This document shows, piece after piece, positions 1 through 10,605 of a stretch of DNA of 64,000 bases (position 1 is the stretch's first letter; each line of letters starts with the position of its first letter). The stretch is from Babesia bovis T2Bo. Lineage: Eukaryota > Apicomplexa > Aconoidasida > Piroplasmida > Babesiidae. The DNA is taken from contig NC_067396.1 of assembly GCF_000165395.2 (NCBI RefSeq), forward strand, positions 186,001 through 250,000, written 5' to 3'. The position numbers were made by a program, and so were the translations under genes. Under the pieces are notes generated by a model, which was given only the letters and a program-made list of their open reading frames with translations, was not told the origin of the DNA and did not search any database.

Positions 1-1313
1 GTAGAATCATCGGGGCAAGGGGCGTATTCAGAAGGAGCATCACGACACATGTTGGAGTAAATCTTGTAAATATCCCAAAAACGTGTTTCCTGCTCCACAT
101 CTTCATGGATAGTGGGATACTGATCATGAATAGTTGCGTGCAATTGGTAATTGTGAGGGCGCTCCGGCTCGTCGTAAAATAAAACCAAAAACTTGGGAAA
201 CCAACGACCAGCCTTTAAGTTGTACATCCAAGTCCAACCTGACTTAACTACATTTACTGAACGTAAACGAATGTCGACACCCGCAGAATGCAGTGTAATA
301 TATAAGTCGTCGACATCCGATATATCCGATTTCGCAACTGGTATCTGTAAAGACGCGTCGGGAACGCAATCGCGATTAATCAGCTCCAGGGGTAATTCAA
401 TATCACCCGAGCGTGCATCGCCCAAAATGCTAGTCTGGCGAAGTGAATGAATGCTGTTAGAGCGATTTGAAACACCACTGTCATCGGTATCATGAGTAGC
501 GGATGACAAGTTTGGAGCAGTATGCGGAGAGTGTTGCGAGATATACAGAGGGCGGTGTGATCCAAAACTTATAGACCTCGATGGATATCCGAAATTATGT
601 GGTATGCCACCAAAAGACACAGTATCTGTGTTGCTACGACCACTATTCAATGTAGGTATATTAGAGCCTAAACTTGGGTCGGGTGTATTACCATTTAAGT
701 AACCTGTTTTCAGGTTATACACAACCCATGAAGGAACGTTTGCATCCGTTTCTGAAGCGTAATCAAACCGCGTGGACGAATTTGATATATTGTCTATAGG
801 GTTACCAGCATCACTAGACAAATCAGCTGCGATATCATCCACTTGATTGTCAGCCGAAGTGCAACTATCAACCGGCATAAGCCGCGCTCCACGAGATATA
901 ACAGTATTTTTCCTGTCAAAAATGTTAATGCGAGACTTCACAGACACGTTGCACTCACGTAATTCGCGATCAAATTCAGGTACATAGTCATCAGGAGTAA
1001 CTGGCGATACTGTGTCCATAGCACCTGTTGGCGATACGCGGTGACGCATCTGCTCATTTAAAGAATTTATAAAATTACGAACTGCATTAGGCTTGCGACT
1101 CAAAAGAGCATCCACATCATTGGCACTCATCACAGGGCCAATCTGCACATTCTTGTAACGAGATTTGTTCTCACGAGCCACGTTTGAATTAGTAGGTGTA
1201 GATACATCGTTGGTATAACATTCATAACGGTCATGAACAACATGGCGCGACACTGGAGGGCTAGAAGTACCCTTATCGGAAGATGATAAAACAGTATTAT
1301 CCATTCTTTCCAT
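1..1313 (-). CDS. Ser/Asn/Asp-rich protein with PH-like start, 3' end off window
   Basis: An uninterrupted minus-strand frame runs from the ATG at 1313 (a second in-frame ATG is at 1304) to the left edge, at least 437 codons, so the gene is cut at its 3' end. Most of it is polar and low in complexity (Ser, Asn, Asp), suggesting disorder. Near the left edge (complement of about 180-240) the protein reads SGWTWMYNLKAGRWFPKFLV, which resembles the first two strands of a pleckstrin-homology domain (Gly-Trp-x-x-x-Leu, then Trp-x-x-x-Phe-x-Leu). If that is right, the protein could bind phosphoinositides or act as a scaffold, but only about 80 residues of the domain are visible. No signal peptide or membrane segment is seen. 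The function is not recognised; the PH suggestion is an inference. Confidence 0.6.
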   Translation of the reverse strand, partial: MERMDNTVLSSSDKGTSSPPVSRHVVHDRYECYTNDVSTPTNSNVARENKSRYKNVQIGPVMSANDVDALLSRKPNAVRNFINSLNEQMRHRVSPTGAMDTVSPVTPDDYVPEFDRELRECNVSVKSRINIFDRKNTVISRGARLMPVDSCTSADNQVDDIAADLSSDAGNPIDNISNSSTRFDYASETDANVPSWVVYNLKTGYLNGNTPDPSLGSNIPTLNSGRSNTDTVSFGGIPHNFGYPSRSISFGSHRPLYISQHSPHTAPNLSSATHDTDDSGVSNRSNSIHSLRQTSILGDARSGDIELPLELINRDCVPDASLQIPVAKSDISDVDDLYITLHSAGVDIRLRSVNVVKSGWTWMYNLKAGRWFPKFLVLFYDEPERPHNYQLHATIHDQYPTIHEDVEQETRFWDIYKIYSNMCRDAPSEYAPCPDDS

Positions 1314-1597
1314 GGCACTAACGAACCAAATAAAGTACCATCTCATAAAAACGATAACCCAGACATGGTAAAGATCACAAGTCAGACATTAACGTTACGT
1401 CCATAGCCACCCAGGTGCACAGAGACACACCTTCAATATATAACATCCATGTCTGCAAACACAAATGTGTAACTAGAAGATTGTTGTTGACTGTATGGCC
1501 GTACAGGAAAACTATTATTTGGCCAATAAAGCAGGGAATATCTTCGATAACGCAATAGTAAACCAATGTCTATTACTCGAAGCCATACCAAAATGTG

Positions 1598-2315
1598 TCA
1601 AAAATCTAAGCCAACCTTGCGAGCACCAATCGCTAAAGCCTCGACTCTGCCATGGTACCTAAGTGGACTAATGAACCCGTTGTATCACAACTTACCGGTA
1701 ACCAGCACGGTCAAATACAACACGCGATATACCCTTTGATCTGGCCTTACGTCCAATCAGTTTCCCAAGCTCATAAGCAGCCTTCACAGTGCCGCCCTTA
1801 TTGCGCATTATATTTGCTGTGTAATGTCTAGTATCGTGAAGTGTAAAACCTACGATTATTGGTAGGCTCCTGGCCAAATACATTAGACAGATACTTGAAA
1901 TTGGTAGAAATAAAGCAATGTACGCGTCGTGTAACGTCATCAACTATAGTAGCACACATCTGATTGTTCGATCGTTTCAAAGTTAACCGCAAACGACGTT
2001 CACCCTTGACTACATCCTCCGTTAATTGTGGACTGGGAGGGCCTAAAGGCTCAATGTCTACAGCCTCGTCGAATATATCAGCCCAAAATGGCTATAGAAT
2101 TGTGAATATATAACAGATTGACCTACCCTTTTGTGTAGTTTCCGTGGCTTGGGAGCGCCATTCAACTCACTGCGCCTGGTCAGATCCAAACGCCATTTAA
2201 CACGTGGTCGACCGTCAGGGCACATCGGCAAGTATGCGCACCGCAGAGACACTAAAGCTAGACATCTTGTGCAGAACGTGAGAATGCAAACCAATAGGGT
2301 TACAGAAGGAAGCAT
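1598..2315 (-). CDS. apicoplast-targeted large ribosomal subunit protein L18 (uL18)
   Basis: Four exons are inferred: 2315-2127, 2091-1895, 1869-1696 and 1658-1598; the introns are 35, 25 and 37 nt. The joined protein starts with a hydrophobic signal peptide (MLPSVTLLVCILTFC...) and a basic transit-like stretch, then bacterial-type L18: a strand RLRLTLKRSNNQMCATIVDD, the helix GGTVKAAYELGKLIGRKA, the motif GISRVVFDRAGYR and the C-terminal YHGRVEALAIGARKVGLDF. The bacterial family ends the same way (VVFDRGGY-YHGRVKALA). L18 binds 5S rRNA in the large subunit; signal plus transit peptide point to the apicoplast ribosome. The second intron is only 25 nt (1870-1894), and the frame is continuous only if it is removed. 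The gene is tandem with the upstream minus-strand gene; the next plus-strand gene starts at 2594. Confidence 0.88.
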
Positions 2316-2593
2316 CAGCAAACTGATACAAATAATACTGGATCATACCATCATAGACTTCACGGTCAGCAACATGTGATTGATATATCTTTAATAAAAG
2401 GGTAGACAACAACTCCTTCTATGTGCTAACAGAAATGTGGATGTCGTATTGAAATCGTGCCGCATACACAGCGTTATTCAATATTAATAGAAGGCAGGTA
2501 GATGTGTACCTGATAACCAACATAATGTGTGCGTGAAATTAAGTATCCACAGGGTTTTCATCCTTTGAAATGGATGAAATGTGACCCTGCAAA

Positions 2594-3172
2594 ATGAATT
2601 TCGTGAGAACGCAAAACTATAGTGGAGATAAAGCATCCGGAGGACTCATCGATTTTACAAAAGGGTCCTTGGTAGAAGCCAGCAACGACGTGACTAGACC
2701 AAAAGAAAGACAAAAGCGTGAAAATAACAATAAAGAGGTACAATTCAAACCCAAGGAACTATTCAGTGATCGTGATATTGAAGGTGTAGTTGAAAATCTA
2801 ACATCGGCAACTGCTATTGCATCAGCCTTTAGTGAAGAGGATATAGCACATTTAGAAAATCTAGAAAAGAAACGCAATCAGCAGTGGAAAAGACGTAAAT
2901 TAGAAGAGGAGGAATATGCTAAAGAAGCAGAACGTATACGTAATTCTTTAGGACAAAAGGAAGATATAGACCACTCATCGGACGATAGCAACCTTCCCAC
3001 GTTAGACACAACTCCATCATTATTCCCCAAAACACAATCACAAATACGGTTAACACCTAAAATATGTGTAATTGAACGTAATATTTCTACAAGGGACACA
3101 AATCAACCGAGTTCAATAAACAAATCAAATAACTTACCATTGATAGAAGGTTACTCATCAGACGAGGATTAA
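2594..3172 (+). CDS. small acidic coiled-coil protein, possibly NIP30/FAM192A-like
   Basis: A single-exon frame of 192 residues with a strong charged helical region in the middle: SEEDIAHLENLEKKRNQQWK followed by RRKLEEEEYAKEAERIRNSL. This resembles the conserved helix of the NIP30 (FAM192A/PIP30) family, which has a 'DEDE..FLDEV...EKQRREEEL' stretch and binds the nuclear proteasome activator PA28-gamma; the similarity is short and may reflect only coiled-coil composition. The C-terminus is Ser/Thr/Asn-rich and acidic and ends SDED. No signal peptide or membrane segment is visible. It lies 47 bp before the next plus-strand ATG (3220). The assignment is tentative; an uncharacterised nuclear coiled-coil protein is equally possible. 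Confidence 0.55.
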   Translation: MNFVRTQNYSGDKASGGLIDFTKGSLVEASNDVTRPKERQKRENNNKEVQFKPKELFSDRDIEGVVENLTSATAIASAFSEEDIAHLENLEKKRNQQWKRRKLEEEEYAKEAERIRNSLGQKEDIDHSSDDSNLPTLDTTPSLFPKTQSQIRLTPKICVIERNISTRDTNQPSSINKSNNLPLIEGYSSDED

Positions 3173-3195
3173 TTGCTCATAAACAATTCTCCAGT

Positions 3196-3528
3196 ATGAT
3201 ATTGATAGGGCATGTTCTCATGGCAACTAAACGCTACGTACCCCTAGTGCCATACGGTGTCAAAATCAGTAGAAGCTATCGCCAAAGTAAATTGCAACAA
3301 CGCCTAGCCATGGAAGCATCAAGAAAACAACGCGAAATGAAAGGTATGCTCCTGGACACACGAAAAACACTTATGATGAGCCTTAGGGATAACACAGGTA
3401 TCAACTGGTACAGAGCAACACAAATATTAAAACATCTTGAAGTACACGCTAGGCAACCTAGTGGAGCATCGCCAGCACTACGTGAAAAAATAACTAAAAT
3501 CGCTGAAATTGTAAAAGCTGGACGTTAA
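3196..3528 (+). CDS. small basic protein of unknown function
   Basis: A single-exon ORF of 110 codons. A second in-frame ATG at 3220 gives a 102-residue protein starting MATKRYVPLVPYG and is the more natural start, because the extra eight residues are hydrophobic and the ORF begins only 23 bp after the upstream gene's stop. The sequence is basic and mostly helical (YRQSKLQQRLAMEASRKQRE, then INWYRATQILKHLEVHARQP). No domain is recognised. Size, charge and lack of a secretion signal would suit a ribosomal or RNA-associated protein, but that is only compositional. Confidence 0.5.
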   Translation: MILIGHVLMATKRYVPLVPYGVKISRSYRQSKLQQRLAMEASRKQREMKGMLLDTRKTLMMSLRDNTGINWYRATQILKHLEVHARQPSGASPALREKITKIAEIVKAGR

Positions 3529-3715
3529 TCGCAAAGTGCATGGTAATAGGACAGTGAAAGTCCATGGCCATAGGGTTGCCTTGAAACAATAGAGTGTATA
3601 TCTATATCGGAATCGTATAATCATGTTGTAATACTGTATCTACAGTGACTATTCTGACTTTATTAATGCCAAAATATATCGCTTATATAATTTAGATTAA
3701 TGGTATCAATATTTT

Positions 3716-5729
3716 TTACGATTCTTGCGAATTGAACCAAGCGTTCAAATCAGACATGCCAGATAAGCTCTCAATGGAAAGTGAACGACTAGGAAAGTAC
3801 GCATCAGACCAAACGTTATCCTCTATATCAGATGAACTCCATTGACCTAACTCATCAATGCCAACCGTTTTTATTAACCGTTGATCACGTTGCCTACAGT
3901 TAGGACATGAAAATTTACGCCTGTTCGTCCAAGCATTGGCGCATTTTTTGTGGAATATGTGGCCACACGTATACCTGAAAACGCTACAACTGTTGCTTTG
4001 ATCGATTGCTTCCCAACATACTGAGCAAGTCACAGCATCAGATGAAGTAGACGATGGAGAACCTGCCATATCAACGATGTTATATTGTTGAACACCGGGA
4101 CCCGCAGAAGATTCCACACGGTCCATAGATGTGGAGTCACTAGTGGACAAACAACCCAAAGTAAAATTCCAAAGGTAATTATCGTCATTGTGAGATATAC
4201 GGTCAAGAGCTTCGTCGTCCATCTCACGTAAAAATCTGCACATCAGAAGGTCACGCTGCTTCGGAGCACAACGTTGCATGGAACGGATTTGACTCCCAGT
4301 TAAAATGTCAGTTAACTGAGGCCTTACAGGATCAAGTACAGTTATAACACTGCGCTTACCAACACGAGAGCATTTGCCTTGCCTGGATCTTGTATAATGG
4401 TAATCCATAAATGATGTATAGAATTCATCGTGCTTTCTTACCACGTCTACCACACGGAATTGTACACCGTGAAACCTGAATGAATCCCCAATAGCATATG
4501 TATAAGCGCTATAACGATGGAAATAAGGCTTGACGTAATCCTTCATAAGGTCATATTCATAAGTACTAGGTAAGGTATCCAACAAAGGAGCCACAGATAT
4601 CGACTTGCAAACACCTACCATGTCAATACCAATATATATGTCCTGCATGTTATATTATATAATAACATTAACCTACAGTGGAAGGCGTAATTACCCCAAG
4701 GCATTTATTAGGGCGAGTGTCTGACACAAAAAAATGTAAATCACGCACAGTTACAAACTGTCCAGCGTGATATACACGAGTAGAAGATCCCAACGTGTTT
4801 TGGAGCAAGGCAACGAAAACGTTCTCATAAAAACGGCGTAAGCGGGACCCAAGATCCAGATATGTAGTATCATCTACATTTAGACTGGCTTTGTCCAGTT
4901 TTTCCAAGAAAAGCGTCTTCTTAACACAATATGAATCGGTTAGCGAGTTTTGCGAATTAACCCGGAAGGGACCTGATAAACGTTGTTCATCCAGTACATT
5001 ACGCAACCACATAAGGTAACTGTAACGATGATTCAAAAAGTAGTCCATGCACCGAACAAAATGATTTTTATCACCTGCGTCCCATAACAGAGTTATTCGC
5101 TCCAACTCAGGTAAACTGTCATCTAGATGAATGATAGTATCGTCATCGATGTAACCACTTTGGGGTTCACACTTTACAACAACGTAATTTACATACTCAT
5201 TGCGATCGTCCGATATAGAAAACGCACGGGTAAATGATGCCGCAGCGTTTAGTAAAGTAGATAACATTGTGCCATCCTCAGGAGGTGATGTATGGGATTC
5301 ATCAATAAGGTGACCTGCGCCTTCCTCCTCTTCATCAGAGGACCATTCAGAAGAATAACTTATACAACGGGAGATGTTTTTCCTCCCGTTATTGGAATTA
5401 TTCGTTTCATTACATGAAGATATGTATGACCCATAGCTACGCGAAGAGGATGAAGTTCTTTCCTCGGTAGATGCTGCGTACGACGCAGCGGATACGTTGT
5501 CAAATGTGGCATCCTGACCGAGGTCATCAAACGTTTCGCATAGTTTTACACGTAGTATTGAGCCTTCAGTAAAGTAACGACGATTACGACAGCATTCATT
5601 CAGTGCCCTCGCAAGTGAAGACCTGTTGCCGGTACCACGAGTGGCAAGATGGATACGCTTAAGCACATTCTCTTCAGGAGGAGCGATAAGATTCGTCCCT
5701 TCAAATAGACTTATGTCAAGCGATGCCAT
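3716..5729 (-). CDS. RING-H2 zinc-finger protein, probable E3 ubiquitin ligase
   Basis: Two minus-strand frames join through a 34-nt GT-AG intron (4643-4676) into one gene: exon 1 5729-4677, exon 2 4642-3716, 659 residues. The start is the ATG at 5729 (MASLDISLFEG). The C-terminal third holds a RING-H2 finger with spacing C-x2-C ... C-x-H-x2-H-x2-C ... C-x2-C (CSVCWEAI, TCGHIFHKKCANAW, CPNCR), the E2-binding signature of E3 ligases. The N-terminal half has a Ser-rich acidic insert (SSDEEEEGAG), while the part around the exon junction (about residues 330-430) looks globular but matches no family I know. No membrane segment. It is divergent from TMEM147 at 5881; about 150 bp separate the start codons. 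Confidence 0.75.
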
Positions 5730-5880
5730 AATAGTGTAGAATAAACAAATAAATTGTGCTGATGAATAAAGGGGGTCAACAGGTACCGTATAATTAAACG
5801 CCCAATTCCTCGACGAGCCATTGAAGCGATGTATAGACATGTGATGATTTTGGGTGTAAATAACCCTTCCGACTTTTATC

Positions 5881-6887
5881 ATGAGGGCTCTTCAGGTGGC
5901 TACCTGCCTAGTACTCATCGTATCACCGTACTGGATTGTCTATACCAAATCATCGCTGTAAGCGTATCTCCGTAATTAAACTTACCGATTCACAGAGCAC
6001 AAAATGTAAATAACGGATGGACCGCATTGCGGTCCTGTGGATACTACGTAGCGGCAAATGCCGTCAAGGTAAGTGTGTAACTGACGAAGGTGATGTTACC
6101 TGAACATTCGTCAATATCACGTATATCACCGAAAAGTAGTAACTATATAGATCATAAGTGGATCTAAAGCTATAATTACCAGGGAATTCGTACTGTTACC
6201 TATATATGTAAAACTATCGCAATCAATGGATATATGTTTCAGGTATTCATCATGGCAACCGGTATACCGGAGCTTGTAGGTAACTATATCTTCACTGAGG
6301 TACGATATGGATCACTGTGATTAACTATATACAGGATATCGTCATGGCAATCCTCAACTCGGCTCTATACCTGGGAATAATGTTGCCTCTGCGCGGGAAG
6401 TAGGTTTTGAGTAACGGTATATAATGATCAAAAGGACTAACGCCAGCACTAACGTCAACAATATCGTACTGGGCATTGGCATAGGATGGTCAGTGCCCGA
6501 AAATATCGGAAGGACGGTGTTCCAAACCGTCAGCACACTGAGCAACGCAGACGAAACCAATATGTTCCTTTACGAGGCGTTCCAAGCACATTTGCACATA
6601 CTGGTCTCAATCATCGTTACAGCATTGCTCTTCCTCTGGCAACGTGATAGGTCCAAGAGACCCCTTTGTGCGTTTATGGTCTTTTTAGCAATGATATGCG
6701 GACCTACAATGTCAGTGTAAGTCAACAATCTATGTCCCTGAGTGTTTCCAGATTCAACAAAATCGGTGAAGAAGTGGTTATTTCCAACATCATCATAATG
6801 GCATCACAAATGGCATTGGCACTCGTTATCGGCACAATTGTCAAACGTATGCACAACTGGATCCAGACAACGGAGAAACGGGCGTAA
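5881..6887 (+). CDS. TMEM147-like ER membrane protein (BOS complex subunit)
   Basis: Six exons are inferred: 5881-5957, 5996-6068, 6243-6275, 6335-6399, 6435-6716 and 6752-6887; one is only 33 nt. The protein is about 221 residues, close to TMEM147 (224), with several hydrophobic spans. Recognisable blocks are the N-terminal span ending SPYWIVYTKSS; GYYVAANAVKVFIMATGIPE (cf. YLFVQLCKMLFLATFFP); DIVMAILNSALYLGIML; and VLGIGIGWSVPENIGRTVFQ (cf. the ALGWATAELI region). In animals TMEM147 joins NCLN and NOMO at the Sec61 translocon to help insert multi-pass proteins. Each junction keeps frame and uses a normal GT and AG. Family assignment rests on my reading of several short blocks, so moderate confidence. 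Confidence 0.65.
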
Positions 6888-7010
6888 TGTCGTATTTGAT
6901 TATGCCACACACTAACGTCTCACTTAACGGGCGATACGACGTAGAGTCTGAATCACCGACTATTAAAAGTCAATCTATAAAATTATAAAGTTATGTGCTT
7001 CATATTTAAA

Positions 7011-7737
7011 ATGGGTTCTAAGGAACAGAAGGCATTGATAGCCGTGGTAAGAAAGTAGGAATCATGTAGATAGCCACTGCAGGCCAACGGATCGGAAGAC
7101 ATTGAATTTGTCACTGTTGTCGACGTACTAAGACGTGCAGGAGTCACAGTAACAGTGGCATCAGTACATAAAAGCAAAGATGTGGTAATGGCTCACGGAA
7201 CAAAGATTACAGCAGATGCCGCCATCGATGACGTCGCAAAAAAGACTTTTGACCTCATCGTTGTACCAGGAGGTTTGCCAGGGTCCACACACTGCGCTGA
7301 GTCTACGACGCTAATCAAAATGCTCAACCAACATAAAGATGGCAACCGTTACTATGCAGCAATATGTGCAGCACCAGCCGTGGTACTCGCAGCTGGTGGT
7401 ATTCTGGACAAGCAGACTGCTGCCGTTGCATACCCAGGGTTCGAAGATGCCCTACCATACGTCGGTAAAGGTCGTGTTTGTGTGTCTGGAAAATGCGGTA
7501 TGTTTGTTACACAACGTGTTGATTTATGTACTTGCTATTATTAACCAATATACCAAACTTTGAGTGGACAAATTGCATCGCGTGATATATTTCTCACATT
7601 AAATATATTTCATTGCAGTAACTTCAAAGGCACCGGGCACGGCAATGGAGTTTGCGCTCAAACTAGTAGAACTGCTTTGCGGCGTCCAAAAGAAAGAGCA
7701 ACTCAAAGTAGGAATGCTCGTGCATGCCGATATCTGA
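7011..7737 (+). CDS. DJ-1/PARK7 family protein
   Basis: Three exons: 7011-7046, 7083-7497 and 7619-7737, about 189 residues, the normal DJ-1 length. The core reads [26 protein letters not shown], then [15 protein letters not shown] and the nucleophile elbow [15 protein letters not shown], with Cys of A-I-C-A-A-P as the reactive, oxidation-sensitive cysteine and Glu of SEDIE as its partner. The last exon gives [19 protein letters not shown], the usual DJ-1 C-terminal helix. DJ-1 proteins are cytosolic redox-responsive chaperone/deglycase-type proteins in the ThiJ/PfpI superfamily. No targeting signal. The second intron (121 nt) is long for this locus. All catalytic features are intact. Confidence 0.92.
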
Positions 7738-7902
7738 GTTACTAAGTACTGGTACTAAGTGACTCCGGAATCCTCTTCAACAAATACAGGAGTCGCCTGA
7801 ACAAAAATGTTTAAAAGTAGAAATATACATTCTAAACAGCTGTATAAATTTGCAAAGGAAACAACATCTTTAATTGTCTACGGCAAAAGCCAATATTAAA
7901 AC

Positions 7903-8390
7903 CTACCCGTATATGCATAAAAAGACAGATATTAGTGGTACATGGAAGTGATGGGCGTGAATTCGTGAAAGGTCCTCACCAGTCGATAGAACCGACTTCA
8001 AACTGATGTACAACAAGTGATTAAATTCATTATCATGTAAAAATGATGGCCCAGAAACCGTACGATTTTTTCGTATAAAGGTAGTCAAACGCTTTATGAA
8101 ACGTGAACTTGTGCATATAGATTTCATAAAAGCACTTGAACGGTATTGACTTTTGTTCTGAAACAAGTTAAGGTTATACACAAAAGTTCGAAAAAATTAT
8201 GAAACAGAAAACCTACACGATAAACCAAACGCTGTAATAACTTCAAATCAAAACAAATCCATTTATAAAGTATATCAAAGCGTTTGTTAGGTGCTCCAGT
8301 CGCGCCTTTAGTTGGCAGTCCTTTAGAAACGGGCTGCTTTACACATTTAGCGTTAGCGACAGCAGCGAGTTTTAAACCATTCTTACCCAT
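7903..8390 (-). CDS. RMP1/Nepro-like protein, possible RNase MRP subunit
   Basis: Two exons: 8390-8217 and 8157-7903 with a 59-nt intron, 142 residues. The joined block FDLKLLQRLVYRNKSQYRSS followed by helical, basic sequence resembles the Rmp1/Nepro family signature (L-x-x-L-x-x-R-N-K-N-Q-H-R), found in a yeast RNase MRP subunit and in the nucleolar protein NEPRO; here H is Y. The match appears only after splicing, which supports both the intron and the family. The 3' end is uncertain: the stop TAG (7905-7903) lies inside a possible GTAGGT donor, so another short exon is possible. It sits downstream of the RhoGAP gene on the same strand. If correct, it acts in pre-rRNA processing. Confidence 0.55.
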
Positions 8391-8467
8391 CGAAAGGTGA
8401 TGTATAAAAAGAATGTAGTAATGGTAACCTGCGACGATAAAGGATGGCGAAAATAGGGTACACAGCC

Positions 8468-10264
8468 TCACTCCTCAATCTCAGTGATATCCTCAGGCTC
8501 CTCATCATCCATAGAAGGGTGAATGGGTCGAGGTGAAGGCACATCAGGCTTAGCACTGCCATCCTTCTGAGCCTCCCTGCGCTGTTTCACTCGCTGTATC
8601 TCCTCACGAGCACGCATAGAAGGTGATTTACTTAACGGTGGACCAGATGATGATTTAGCGTTATCAGAACGCTTATCATGTTTGGAACGAACAGATGCCT
8701 GCTCTTCAGCTGGTTGAGAACGCTTGAAAAATATATCTGGCTTCTCTATCATAGTACCCAGAACCATCTCACCAGACGACATCACCTTAGAGCAATATGT
8801 ATCCGGAGAAAGTGGCCTAAAAAATGAACCAGCAAGAATTTTAGATATAGCACGAACTGTCATATGATTCTTAGATGCACGACGAGCTATAGCGCGTAGT
8901 GTCTTTATGACACATAGAATACAGTCCTTCTGAATACTGGAAAATTCACTAATCACCTTAGCAATCATCTTCACCAACTCATCATCAGTGTTGCCTTGTA
9001 AAAGCGCATTCTTGAACGTAATGTAACCAGATGGCCCGATCAAACCACCAACGTGACTATCGATTATCAGTTTGAATAACGCTACCGCCGCTTCGGCAGA
9101 CTCAATCTTACAACCCTCACCGTAATTCTCAAGATTATCTACAGCAGTGTACAGAACATCGGGAGTGCATTGGATATTGAGTAAATTAGGAGTGTCGATC
9201 ACATCCGAAGATATCAATTTCTCCAGAACATGAGAAACTACTGGCGGAATGAGAGGGAATCCCTTAAAAGGACGACCAACACGTTGCGCTAAAATCCACA
9301 TTTCAGTACCAAACACCGAAAGAGGTGTCGATATACCTAAAGCAATCTCCTCGGCACGCTGTACTGCATATGGAAAGTTGCGAAGCATGTTCTTGGTGTC
9401 CAACTTTATACGCTTCAACAATTCACCCAACTGGTCCACAAACTCCAACTTCTCCCAAACACGCAAGCCAGCAAATGGTGAAACACATGTAAGAGCCGTC
9501 TTAGTTGTATAAGCAGAATGTACAAGATACACCTTAACCAGGTTCTTCTTAGAAGCCTTAGGAAGCATGTCGTACCCTAGAAAAGATAAAGGAATGCACG
9601 GTGCCATGCAAATAGAATTCACTTGACAAAGAATAAATGCATGTGGGACATAATGATAATATTCAACGAGTAGAAAATACAATGAAAAACTATTGACATG
9701 GTCCCTAGTATGAATATATAAAAATAATAGAGAACTAATATCACAGGGACTAATAATGTAAAAAACTTACACTGGTTCACGAAGTTATAGGAGTTGTAAT
9801 CAGACCAAGTAGTGCATGTTTGACATACTATCAAAGAATATTTCGATGAACAGTGACGATCCATCTTCTTGACCATGAGCCGTAATGCATCTTCATGGTT
9901 CTCACAAATACGAGCAGAAATCGATGGAACAATCAAAACAACTGAATTACCCACTGGATCCTTCCCCAAATATGTCACTAAATTAGGCTCATCAAACCTG
10001 CAAAAGAAAATATTTACCGAACTATATGATTGAATGAATCCATGGCATGGCATTATCCAATACACATCAAGATAATATCCAATAGATATATTACACATCA
10101 ATTACCAACGTTATCTGGTATGCAAGTGTAACAATATCAACGTACCCATCCTCCTTAAAATCCTCCGCAAGCATCTGTATGTAAGTACTTCCATACTGCT
10201 CAATTGGCTCTACATCGGAGTCATATGGAACTTTATAAAAATTAAAAGCGGATGTAAATGACAT
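8468..10264 (-). CDS. Sec14/CRAL-TRIO (BCH)-RhoGAP protein, p50RhoGAP-like
   Basis: Three exons: 10264-10146, 9997-9771 and 9576-8468, 484 residues. Exons 1-2 and the start of exon 3 form a CRAL-TRIO/BCH lipid-binding domain: TYLGKDPVGNSVVLIVPSIS, a helix ending SSKYSLIVCQTC, and YDMLPKASKKNLVKVYLVHS (cf. EFDRKYKKNIKALYIVHP in p50RhoGAP). A RhoGAP domain follows: IPPVVSHVLEKLI, AAVALFKLIIDSHVGGLIGP and the signature NHMTVRAISKILAGSFFRPL. The tail is basic and Ser/Pro-rich, then acidic. Oddity: the 'G-I-F-R' arginine-finger position reads NLLNIQ, with no arginine, so GAP activity may be lost and the protein may only bind small GTPases. The filamin-repeat gene follows upstream on the same strand. 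Confidence 0.82.
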
Positions 10265-10605
10265 CCTTAGGAATTTTGTTAACAGAACAATGGATATGAC
10301 AAATGAATGCCAACAGGTTCAAGCACCATCATAATCGCACTCGCAAGAGTGCCAAAGTACCAAAAAGAAATAGAATAGGTTCATGTGTACATCCATTTGA
10401 ATAAACTCGCATATTTAACCCAATACGTAATCACGAGAGATCATATACGACAATATGTCATTATATTGTCTAGTAAATGTTACATAAAGCATAATAATTG
10501 TTGCATTTCAATTATGTCGACCATTGTCAATTAAAGCTTATTAATCTAAATGTACACGATTAAGTAATATACTGTCTCTATATGAGATATCATGAATAAT
10601 TTTCA
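10265..10605. other. intergenic, no gene seen
   Basis: A 341-bp AT-rich spacer lies between two minus-strand genes: the stop of the filamin-repeat gene (10606) and the start of the Sec14-RhoGAP gene (10264). I see no open frame with coding character, no tRNA-like structure and no repeat. It presumably carries the 3' UTR of the first gene and the promoter of the second. Confidence 0.6.

Noticed and set aside
2058..2412. Two overlapping minus-strand ORFs near L18 as independent genes
   Set aside because: One contains the true first exon of L18 and the other is an alternative frame over the same bases.
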